Shown piece by piece: positions 1 through 6,823 of a DNA stretch of 19,736 bases. How positions within the stretch are numbered: the first letter of the stretch is position 1; every line of letters begins with the position of its first letter. Source of the stretch: Acidobacteriota bacterium (lineage in GTDB: Bacteria; Acidobacteriota; Terriglobia; Terriglobales; Acidobacteriaceae). The notes below the pieces were generated by a model. The model was not told the origin of the DNA, searched no databases, and worked only from the letters and a program-made list of their open reading frames with translations. The stretch covers positions 1-19,736 of the forward strand of contig JAJXZK010000090.1 in the NCBI GenBank assembly GCA_021780095.1, given 5' to 3'. Both the position numbers and the translations under genes were made by a program.

Positions 1-1086
1 CGCACCACCGAGCGCCGCATCTTGTTGGTGGAAGTGCAGTCTGAAGGAGTGACCGGTTGGGGAGAGTGCACAGCCGGAGAACACCCCAGTTTTAGCGGAG
101 AGTGCACGGATACCGCATGGTTGATGCTGACCAATGAATTGATTCCGGCGGTACTCCACGCAGAGATCGACTCGGCTGGAGCGTGCCCAAAAGCGATGAG
201 CCATGTACGCGGAAATCGAATGGCGAAGGCTGCCTTGGAAAATGCGGTCTGGGACGCGGAGAGCCAGCAACTTGGAATTCCTCTGTGGGAATTGCTCGGA
301 GGAGTGCGGAAAAAGATTCCATGCGGAGTTTCGCTCGGCATTCAGTCGTCGACTGAGAAGCTGATGGATATTATCGAAAAGGAATTGGCTGCGGGCTACC
401 AGCGCATCAAGCTCAAGTGCAAGCCAGGCCATGATGTGTTGATGTTTGAAGCGGTGCGTACACGCTGGCCGGAAATTGTGCTGAGCTGCGATGCGAACGG
501 TTCCTACCGTCTGAAGGATCAAGAGCTTCTGCGGTCATTCGATGTTTTTAATATGTTGATGATTGAGCAACCGCTCTGGCACAACGATTTTTATTTTCAT
601 TCCCTGCTGCAACGCCAACTGGAAACCTCGATCTGTCTGGACGAATCCATTCGCAACCGGCGGGACGCATTGGCGGCGATTGAGATGGAGTCCTGCCGCA
701 TCATCAACATCAAATTGGGCCGTGTCGGCGGTTTTAGTGAGGCGATTCGCGTCCACAATGTAACTGCGGAGCGAGGCATTCCCGCCTGGTGCGGGGGCAT
801 GCTGGAAACCGGCATTGGCCGCTCCCATAACATTGCGCTTTCTTCGCTGCAGAACTTCACGTTGCCCGGAGATGTTTCCGCCTCGGCGCGTTATTGGGAG
901 GAGGACATTATCGAGCCCCCCGTGGAAGTTTCGCGCAAAGGAGAGATCTCGGTTCCTCAAGTTCCCGGTCGTGGATTTGAGGTGAAGCGCGACCGCGTGG
1001 AGAAACTGACGGTACGCAGCGAACGCCTGCATGCGCGGAATAAAGCCCACGCCGAACCTGCAGCTGTGGTGAAGGCTCGCGCCTGA
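1..1086 (+). CDS. menC: o-succinylbenzoate synthase / N-acylamino acid racemase family enolase (5' end missing)
   Basis: This enolase-superfamily enzyme most likely dehydrates SHCHC to o-succinylbenzoate in cytoplasmic menaquinone synthesis. The frame is open from base 1 (RTTERRILLVEVQSEG), so perhaps 25 N-terminal residues lie off the window and the TTG at 22 is not the true start. Counting from base 22, the second Lys of KLK (K132), D157, E182 (IEQPL), D207 (LDES) and K231 (NIKLGRVGG) are all present. They are spaced 25, 25, 25 and 24 apart, close to the catalytic lysines and three metal ligands of the OSBS/NAAAR enzymes. The last 25-30 residues are a charged Ala-rich tail beyond the usual end. 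No other men gene is visible, so N-acylamino acid racemase or another subgroup activity cannot be excluded. The 3' end overlaps the converging gene on the other strand. Confidence 0.88.
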   Translation, partial: RTTERRILLVEVQSEGVTGWGECTAGEHPSFSGECTDTAWLMLTNELIPAVLHAEIDSAGACPKAMSHVRGNRMAKAALENAVWDAESQQLGIPLWELLGGVRKKIPCGVSLGIQSSTEKLMDIIEKELAAGYQRIKLKCKPGHDVLMFEAVRTRWPEIVLSCDANGSYRLKDQELLRSFDVFNMLMIEQPLWHNDFYFHSLLQRQLETSICLDESIRNRRDALAAIEMESCRIINIKLGRVGGFSEAIRVHNVTAERGIPAWCGGMLETGIGRSHNIALSSLQNFTLPGDVSASARYWEEDIIEPPVEVSRKGEISVPQVPGRGFEVKRDRVEKLTVRSERLHARNKAHAEPAAVVKARA

Positions 1087-2072
1087 TTTTGATCGAGGCC
1101 AGTCCCGAGGCTGGAAAGCTGCCATGCGATTACTGCGGATCGGCCGGCGTCGTGGGGATTTTGCGGCATGTGCAGCAGCCACTGAATCGCATCCGTATAT
1201 TTCTCTCCGGCGGGTACGGGGTGGTAGTCAGTCGCGGTTTCATCGACGAACACGCGCAACGATTTGAGCATGAGCGCCTTGCCTGTCATGTTCAAGTTGA
1301 GATGTGCAAGCTGCCAGCCGCACGCGGGCGTTTTGCCCTGTTCGATGCGGATGGTTCCTCCAGGGTAGAGAATGCCCAGGATTCCCCAGCCATAATCCAC
1401 CGTCCGAAAAATATGGCCTTGAATTCGAACCACCCGTAAATCCGTCGGATCAATCCAGATTTCCCCGCGAATTCCGGTCAGGACGCGGGATTCGAATGAA
1501 GTCGGGGAAAAGCGCGGATTCGGCGCAAATGTCATGCGTATTGCAGCTCCATTTGGCGTCTCGACGGAGCCTTCGAACTGATTTAAGAATGCGTCGGGAA
1601 GCAGGCGCATTACGGCGGCAATGCGGGCCGCGTCGCGTTCTTCACTGTGGAGGCGGTGTTGTTGCGCCGCCGGATCTGACGCGAGTTGATGCAAACGCTG
1701 CAGCTCCACTTTCGTTTGCGTTGCATTTAAAGGCTGGTTGTCGATAGCGACCAGGCGAGCCACTCCACCTTGATTGGTTTCGACAATTTCTTTAGTTGTA
1801 TCGGTATTTCTCGTCTTCTTTCTCAGCAGATATCGCTCTGGTGGGCGATGACCGTAGGCGTTCTTGAGTTCGTTTTCGATTGCAGCCTGCACCAGCGCAT
1901 GCGGATCGGATCTTGCCAGGCTCCACGCGGAGGAGTTTGCTGGGTCCGGAGTTTCGGACTGACCGCAGGCCCAAGAACACCCTAAGGTCAAAGTGAAAAG
2001 TAGCCCCCATATTTGAGAGAGGGAGAGCCAAGTGCACAGCGCCAACCGCCGCTCAGAGAAACTGAGTCGCAT
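957..2072 (-). CDS. exported protein of unknown function
   Basis: Family not recognised with certainty. The chosen start is the ATG at 2072, which gives a 371-aa product opening with a basic stretch and then a hydrophobic core (LCTWLSLSQIWGLLFTLTLG) typical of a signal peptide. A GTG at 2162 would add 30 residues ahead of it and hide the signal, so I reject it. No lipobox is convincing. The mature part has an Ala/Gln/Arg-rich helical middle, then alternating beta-like segments (GEIWIDPTDLRVVRIQGHIF; GILYPGGTIRIEQGK). These resemble periplasmic outer-membrane lipoprotein-sorting (LolA/LolB-like) folds found in many acidobacterial exported proteins; this is an inference from style only. The last 55-60 residues, after about WLLHMPQNP, are low in pattern and overlap menC in antisense, so the natural stop may have been lost. 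Confidence 0.7.
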   Translation of the reverse strand: MRLSFSERRLALCTWLSLSQIWGLLFTLTLGCSWACGQSETPDPANSSAWSLARSDPHALVQAAIENELKNAYGHRPPERYLLRKKTRNTDTTKEIVETNQGGVARLVAIDNQPLNATQTKVELQRLHQLASDPAAQQHRLHSEERDAARIAAVMRLLPDAFLNQFEGSVETPNGAAIRMTFAPNPRFSPTSFESRVLTGIRGEIWIDPTDLRVVRIQGHIFRTVDYGWGILGILYPGGTIRIEQGKTPACGWQLAHLNLNMTGKALMLKSLRVFVDETATDYHPVPAGEKYTDAIQWLLHMPQNPHDAGRSAVIAWQLSSLGTGLDQNQARAFTTAAGSAWALFRACRRSLRTVSFSTRSRFTSNPRPGT

Positions 2073-2310
2073 TATGAAAAGCTCGCTAGGTTTTGATCGC
2101 GGCGCGGCAACGGAAGGAGGCGCGGTTTCACTGCGGTCGGCAATCCTCACGCGCAATCTCACCTCAGCTTTTGACAGTTTACGATATACATTGGAGACAA
2201 TGAGTCGTGAGAAGCCCGCAGCTGTGCGACTTATTGTTGGAATCGGAATATCGGTGGTCTAGATTGCAAATCGACTCTGACGGCGGTTGGAAAGCGGAGA
2301 TGAGGTCAAG
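2073..2310. other. divergent intergenic region
   Basis: This 238-base gap separates the exported protein (-) from the methyltransferase-like gene (+), so promoters for both should lie here. A TTGACA at 2171-2176 and a TATACA at 2185-2190 are visible on the plus strand, but they are only 8 bases apart and cannot form one sigma-70 promoter. A 20-codon ORF with a GGAG ribosome site (ATG at 2200, TAG at 2260-2262) is present. No tRNA or strong hairpin was seen. Confidence 0.5.
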
Positions 2311-2964
2311 ATGAGTGCATTGTTTCAACGTGCCGCGGCAAATAAAGAGCACGGTAGCCATGGCCACGGATCGGCGGGCCCTCGGGTTCCACGACATTCA
2401 AGCGCCTGGATGAAGATTTTAGCTCGTCTTAAAGCGGAACCAGGTCTGTGCGTGCTCGATATTGGACCCACCTCCCCGAACAACATCAATTTCTTGACGA
2501 ACCTGGGCCATAGCGTCTACATGGCCGATTTGGTGGAAGAGGCTGTCAAGCCCGATTGGATATTGCCTTCGGAAGAGAACGAACCGCCTGCATATGACGT
2601 TGAAGGTTTTCTGGCGCGTCACATGGACTTCGGCAACCGCGAGTTTGACATCGTTCTTTTGTGGGACGCGCTCGACTATATTCCTGCACACCTGGCGGAC
2701 GCAATTCTGCGTAGATTGAAAGTTGTGATGCGCGAACATGGCCAGGCGCTGGCATTTTTCCATTCTCGAATGACCGGACCGGAGACGACGTTTTGCCGCT
2801 ACCACGTGATGGACGGCGATACTGTCGAAACGCAACAGGGACCCAGCCATCCGGTATTGCGAAACTATCAAAATCGCCAGATCGAAGCCCTATTCCAGGA
2901 AATGGGCGCCTGCCGGTTCCTTTTGGCGAAAGACAACACTCGCGAAGTGATTGTCTCCAGCTGA
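2311..2964 (+). CDS. SAM-dependent methyltransferase-like protein
   Basis: The 217-aa product has the layout of a class I methyltransferase. Motif I is at about 48-53 (VLDIGP), an acidic residue ends strand 2 at D73 (YMADL), and a motif IV-like FDIVLLWDALDYI spans about 112-124. Motif I is degenerate: after DIG it reads PTSPN instead of the GxG loop, so SAM binding is likely but not proven. The N-terminus carries a short His/Gly stretch (EHGSHGHGS). The ATG at 2311 has GGAGATGAGG upstream (2297-2306). The longer frame from a TTG at 2287 lacks this support. It is 70 bases ahead of thiO on the same strand, so the two may be cotranscribed. The substrate cannot be guessed. Confidence 0.68.
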   Translation: MSALFQRAAANKEHGSHGHGSAGPRVPRHSSAWMKILARLKAEPGLCVLDIGPTSPNNINFLTNLGHSVYMADLVEEAVKPDWILPSEENEPPAYDVEGFLARHMDFGNREFDIVLLWDALDYIPAHLADAILRRLKVVMREHGQALAFFHSRMTGPETTFCRYHVMDGDTVETQQGPSHPVLRNYQNRQIEALFQEMGACRFLLAKDNTREVIVSS

Positions 2965-3034
2965 AGCTGCACGTGCCCCTTGCCAGTGATACCTGACACA
3001 GGATCAGGCGACCGGAAGAAACTAGAATGAGAAA

Positions 3035-4090
3035 ATGAACAGTACAGTTGTGGCCGATGTTGCTATTGCAGGCGCAGGCATCATCGGCTTGTCTCTGGCG
3101 TTGGAATTGCGGCAACGCGGACTGTCGGTCACGGTGTTGGAACGCGGACAGGCTATGAGTTCCGCGTCCTGGGCGGCCGGCGGAATGTTGGCGGTGAACG
3201 ATCCGCAAAATCCTCCTCAGCTTATGCCCCTATGTGTTCGCAGCTGGGAACTTTATCCCGCCTATTTGGATCTCATCGAATCGCTGTCGGGCCTGCGCGT
3301 GCCATTGCGAACTCGTCGGACATTGCAGGAGCCGAGGCCGGAAAGCAAGTCCAACAACTTGGCAACGGCCCCGGAAATCGAGCTGCTCGCGCCGGGATTC
3401 GATCCGACAGCTCACCGCTTTGAATGGCTGGACGAAGGCAGCGTCGATCCCAATGATTTGCGTGAAGCATTACCGGCGGTTTTGCGCACATCCGGCGGGA
3501 AATTGCTGGAATCCACCGAAGTGTTGGGCGTCAACAGCACAGGCGGCAACGTCGAGGTTCAAACCGAGAGAGAGAACATTTCGGCCGGGATGTTTGTTAA
3601 TTGCTGCGGAGCTTGGGCCGGAGGCGAACCGTGGGGCGGCGTGCCGGTGGAACCAGTCAAAGGCCACATGGCGAATGTGCGATGCGAGCCGGATCGCTTG
3701 CGCTGCGTGGTTCGCACATCGGGCGTGTACCTGGTGCCTCGCGGCGATGGCCGGGTCACCGTGGGCGCGACGCTTGAACACGTTGGGTTTGATGAGGTGG
3801 TGCACGAGGCCCAAGTCAGCCAGTTGATGGAGGCTGCGCTGCGGCTGCTGCCGGAGGCGACTATTCCTTCGCCGATCGACGCCTGGACAGGATTGCGACC
3901 GGCCACTCCGGACGGGCTGCCAATCCTGGGCGCTGCCCAACGCGCGAACTGCTGGCATGCGACTGGACATTACAGGGATGGAATCTTGCTCGCTCCGGTG
4001 ACCGCTCGTGTGATGGCCCAAGCGATGCTTGGCGAAATTCCGGATGTGCCGCTGGCGGCGTTTTCTCCGGCGCGATTCAAATCCTGGTAG
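3035..4090 (+). CDS. thiO: glycine oxidase ThiO (FAD-dependent)
   Basis: The 351-aa flavoprotein of the DAO family matches glycine oxidase, which oxidises glycine to iminoglycine for the thiazole half of thiamine in the cytoplasm. The FAD-binding Rossmann motif GAGIIG is at 13-18, with the acidic residue after strand 2 at E36 (VLERG). SWAAGGML follows at about 45-52. The C-terminus has GLRPATPDGLPILG and a GHYRDGILLAP segment, the ThiO hallmark. Length agrees with the family (about 350-370). No thiS, thiG or thiE is in view, so it is an orphan here. A D-amino acid or sarcosine oxidase relative is the main alternative. The ribosome site is weak. The gene converges on the P450, 32 bases away. 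Confidence 0.85.
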   Translation: MNSTVVADVAIAGAGIIGLSLALELRQRGLSVTVLERGQAMSSASWAAGGMLAVNDPQNPPQLMPLCVRSWELYPAYLDLIESLSGLRVPLRTRRTLQEPRPESKSNNLATAPEIELLAPGFDPTAHRFEWLDEGSVDPNDLREALPAVLRTSGGKLLESTEVLGVNSTGGNVEVQTERENISAGMFVNCCGAWAGGEPWGGVPVEPVKGHMANVRCEPDRLRCVVRTSGVYLVPRGDGRVTVGATLEHVGFDEVVHEAQVSQLMEAALRLLPEATIPSPIDAWTGLRPATPDGLPILGAAQRANCWHATGHYRDGILLAPVTARVMAQAMLGEIPDVPLAAFSPARFKSW

Positions 4091-4122
4091 GCTATCTCCT
4101 ACTCGCCACTCGTGTCGTCGCG

Positions 4123-5487
4123 TTATCGTTTTGTGGCCAATACCACCACTGGATCTCGAGGCCGAAGAGAAATCTGCGCGCTCAAGGGTAGTTCCGTTGG
4201 CGCGGGTCCGTCGAATCCGAGGCGCCACTTGCGGATCACGCAGGCTAGAACCAGAACCGCCTCCATCCACGCAAAGTTTTCTCCAATACAGATGCGCGAG
4301 CCCGCGCCGAAAGGGAAGTACGCGTGTCGAGGGCGCGCGGCACTTGCCTCCGGAAGAAAGCGATCCGGATTGAAACGCATCGGCTCAGGATACCAGCGAG
4401 CATCGCGGTGAATTGCGATTTGTGGAACCAGCAGCAATGAACCGGCGGGAATCTCCAGGCCGCGATAGGCATACGGCACCGCCGCGGTGCGTGCCGTGAC
4501 CCACACCGGCGGATACATTCGCAGACCTTCCGACACGACTCGCTGGCAGTACGGCAGGCGCTCGTAAATATCCATGGCGGTCGGACGCGCATTGGTGGTT
4601 CCGAAGGCGGACGACGCTTCAGCAAATACTTTTTCCTGCACGGCGGGATGTTGCGCCATCAAAAAGAATATGAAGCTCAAGCCATTTGCGGTTGTTTCAT
4701 GTCCCGCCAGCAATAGCGTAAGACACTCGTCGCGGACTTGCTGCGCGGTCATGCCACCATTTGCCCCCTCTGAGTCTTGGCTGGTCAGCAACATGGATAG
4801 CAGATCGCCGTGGTCAATTCCGGAGCTTCTACGATCGGCGATGATCGTATAAATCAAACGGTCCAGTTTCTTCTGAGATTTCTGGATGCGACCGATAAAG
4901 CCAAAAGGAATTTTCAATAGAAGGTGTGGATAGGGCAGAAATGCCAGCGGGAGAAATCCCATAAATGCGGTGACCGAATCGGAAATGGTTTTTACTTCAG
5001 ACTCCACATCGCTATCGAAGAGGCATTTTCCCGTAATTCGCAATGTAAGTTCCAGCATGGAGCGATGAATGTCGAACGACGATCCGCTCTGCCAACGAGC
5101 CGTCATCTTGTCCGCGAACTGCAACATCGTCTCTCCGTAGGCGGCAATTCTCTCACGATGAAAGCCTGGCTGCACCAGTCTTCGCTGACGCATATGGAGA
5201 GGTTCTTCACTGGTGAGCAATCCGTCGCCTAGCACAAATTTCGCGCGCTGCATCACAATGCCGCGGTGCTGCATGGCCGCATCGCGCACCAGCACTTCCT
5301 GCACCATGGCCGGATGATTGAATTGGAAAACATGTCGTCCAAAGGCCTTGTAGTGAACCAGGTCGCCAAACGTCCTTGCGTTCCGTTCAAGAAATTCGTG
5401 GGTGTTGAGTCGCAGAAGTCCCGGATTGCGCAGGCGGTCGCGATAACTGGGGCCGGGCGGGTAGTGTGTGCTGCCAGTCTGAGTCAA
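4123..5487 (-). CDS. cytochrome P450
   Basis: The 454-aa soluble haem mono-oxygenase carries all P450 signatures. The I-helix AGHETT is at 261-266 and the K-helix ExxR at E320-R323. The meander NPDRF is at about 373-377, and the haem loop FPFGAGSRICIG is at 391-402 with Cys400 as iron ligand. The N-terminus has the Pro-rich YPPGP hinge but no membrane anchor, as in bacterial cytosolic P450s. It resembles the fatty-acid/CYP4- or CYP102-like bacterial clade in style, but the substrate is unknown. No ferredoxin or reductase gene is nearby, so redox partners must come from elsewhere. The start is a TTG at 5487; no ATG or GTG lies between it and the upstream in-frame TAG at 5536-5538, and the ribosome site is poor. 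Confidence 0.93.
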   Translation of the reverse strand: MTQTGSTHYPPGPSYRDRLRNPGLLRLNTHEFLERNARTFGDLVHYKAFGRHVFQFNHPAMVQEVLVRDAAMQHRGIVMQRAKFVLGDGLLTSEEPLHMRQRRLVQPGFHRERIAAYGETMLQFADKMTARWQSGSSFDIHRSMLELTLRITGKCLFDSDVESEVKTISDSVTAFMGFLPLAFLPYPHLLLKIPFGFIGRIQKSQKKLDRLIYTIIADRRSSGIDHGDLLSMLLTSQDSEGANGGMTAQQVRDECLTLLLAGHETTANGLSFIFFLMAQHPAVQEKVFAEASSAFGTTNARPTAMDIYERLPYCQRVVSEGLRMYPPVWVTARTAAVPYAYRGLEIPAGSLLLVPQIAIHRDARWYPEPMRFNPDRFLPEASAARPRHAYFPFGAGSRICIGENFAWMEAVLVLACVIRKWRLGFDGPAPTELPLSAQISLRPRDPVVVLATKR

Positions 5488-5602
5488 GAGGAGTTGAGTT
5501 TCCTTTCGCGCCGGGCTTTCTTGTGATCCAGCCTTCTACATTGGCCTGCATCTGATTAAAAATAAGTTTGTGGGAAAATCAAAATATCGGGGAGGACAAT
5601 CT

Positions 5603-6313
5603 ATGCCTCATTTTCATGGGATGACGTTGCAATGGCTAGGTCATGCCACGTTCCATCTTCAAACCGCCAAGGGTACCTCAATCCTGATTGATCCGTGGAT
5701 GGAGTCAAACCCGTCATTTCCCAAAGATTGGAACGCTCCAGAAAAAATCGATCTCGTGCTTTGCAGTCACGGCCACGGCGACCACATGGGAGATGCTCTG
5801 TCCGTAGATCAACGGTATCATCCGACCTTCGTCGGAATTTATGAAGTTACCGGTTGGCTGTCATTGAAAGGTGTCAAGAAAACGGTAGGAATGAATCTGG
5901 GCGGCTCATTCCGGTTCCAGGATGTAAGCATCTCCCTTGTGGAAGCGAAACATTCTTCCAGCATCGACGACAATGGGACCACTGTCTACGCGGGAGTTGC
6001 GGCGGGATATATCTTGCAGGTGGAAGGCGAACCTACCCTATATCACTCTGGAGATACAGCTCTCTTTGGCGATATGAAACTGTTACACGATTTGTATGCT
6101 CCGGAAATTGCCTGCCTGCCGATTGGCGATCACTTTACGATGGGTCCGCAGGCGGCTGCAATTGCCGCGCAGTATGTAGGAGCCAAAAAGGTAGTTCCCA
6201 TGCACTACGGAACATTCCCGATATTGACTGGAACGCCGGAGGAATTAAGAAATCATTTGCGCGGTAAGGGAATCGAGGTGATTGCGCTGCGGCCGGGAGA
6301 AATTCTGAAATAA
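5603..6313 (+). CDS. UPF0173 metal-dependent hydrolase
   Basis: The 236-aa product is a metallo-beta-lactamase-fold hydrolase of the UPF0173 type. It opens with LQWLGHATFHL and carries the zinc motif HGHGDH at 56-61, His117 (EAKHSS), Asp151 (YHSGDTALF) and His201 (VPMHYGTFP). This is a full set of metal ligands for the family. Family members are cytoplasmic and lack an assigned substrate, so I give none. The ATG at 5603 sits behind GGGGAGGA (5589-5596), a strong ribosome site that rules out the upstream 5570 start. It is divergent from the P450 and ends before the hairpin at 6350-6374. Confidence 0.92.
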   Translation: MPHFHGMTLQWLGHATFHLQTAKGTSILIDPWMESNPSFPKDWNAPEKIDLVLCSHGHGDHMGDALSVDQRYHPTFVGIYEVTGWLSLKGVKKTVGMNLGGSFRFQDVSISLVEAKHSSSIDDNGTTVYAGVAAGYILQVEGEPTLYHSGDTALFGDMKLLHDLYAPEIACLPIGDHFTMGPQAAAIAAQYVGAKKVVPMHYGTFPILTGTPEELRNHLRGKGIEVIALRPGEILK

Positions 6314-6349
6314 ACAACTTATGCCCTGGCATGGCTGCCGAAGCAGAAC

Positions 6350-6374
6350 AAAGGCGGCCGCCTGGGCCGCCTTT
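6350..6374. terminator. bidirectional hairpin between convergent genes
   Basis: A perfect 10-bp stem, AAAGGCGGCC (6350-6359) and GGCCGCCTTT (6365-6374), encloses a 5-nt loop. It lies 36 bases after the hydrolase stop and 19 bases after the stop of the opposing small basic gene. The A/T flanks give a short U-run in each direction, so it probably ends transcription from both sides. Confidence 0.75.
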
Positions 6375-6393
6375 ATCGTCACCGGTGGGTAAC

Positions 6394-6651
6394 TTACTTG
6401 GAACCTTGTTGCTTCTTGCGTTCCGCCCAGCGCTTGCGCATCGCGTCCGCAATGCGCTTTCTTCCCTCGGGAGAAAGGCGGCGCTTACGTTTTGCCGGTT
6501 TGCTGCCTGCGGTCGCCGCAGCCTTATGACTGGCTGCTGCCTTCGGACGTCCGGGGCTGCGCTTTGTTGGTTCTCCAGTGAGCAACGCACGAGCTTGTTG
6601 CAGGCGCGAAATCTCTGAGTCAATTTCTTGAATGAGTCGATTAAAGTCCAT
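6394..6651 (-). CDS. small basic protein with GRPK motif
   Basis: This 85-aa protein has an N-terminal amphipathic helix with coiled-coil potential (about 1-25, DFNRLIQEIDSEISRLQQA). An AT-hook-like SPGRPK is at 32-37, then an Ala/Lys linker, and a very basic end of the form KRKRRLSPEGRKRIADAMR (54-72) followed by KRWAERKK. The SPEGRKRIA..MRKRWA pattern recurs in acidobacterial proteins and resembles DNA-binding NUMOD-type tails. A nucleoid-associated or transcription-linked role is inference. The ATG is preceded by a strong GGAGGT. Its 3' end shares the hairpin at 6350-6374 with the hydrolase gene. Confidence 0.82.
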   Translation of the reverse strand: MDFNRLIQEIDSEISRLQQARALLTGEPTKRSPGRPKAAASHKAAATAGSKPAKRKRRLSPEGRKRIADAMRKRWAERKKQQGSK

Positions 6652-6823
6652 AGTACCTCCAATGTTTCCCCTGATAAATCGCCCTGCACAAACTCCCGCG
6701 AATTCTCTAAGTCGTTCGTGAAGAGAACTTACTCTAAAGATTACAGAGCGGATAGGCTGCAGTGCAAGTGGTGGGCAGGGATTCGTGGGGAAGGTAGGGC
6801 CTTCTTGAGGTGCGACTTATTAC
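6652..6823. other. intergenic region upstream of the small basic gene
   Basis: This 172-base gap lies between two minus-strand genes and should hold the promoter of the small basic gene and the 3' end of the permease transcript. I see the GGAGGT ribosome site next to 6651 but no convincing promoter boxes, hairpin terminator or RNA gene. Confidence 0.45.

Noticed and set aside
535..1182. 215-codon ORF on the minus strand
   Set aside because: It is antisense to menC, whose active-site residues and spacing are intact; composition is Arg/His-rich as expected from a shadow frame.
2546..3208. 220-codon minus-strand ORF
   Set aside because: Covers the methyltransferase and thiO in antisense; no domain signal.
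4091..4122. Terminator between thiO and the P450
   Set aside because: Only GTAGG/CCTAC, a 5-bp stem without a T-run, is present.
3470..4270. 266-codon minus-strand ORF
   Set aside because: Antisense to thiO and shadow of the P450 end; composition has no pattern.
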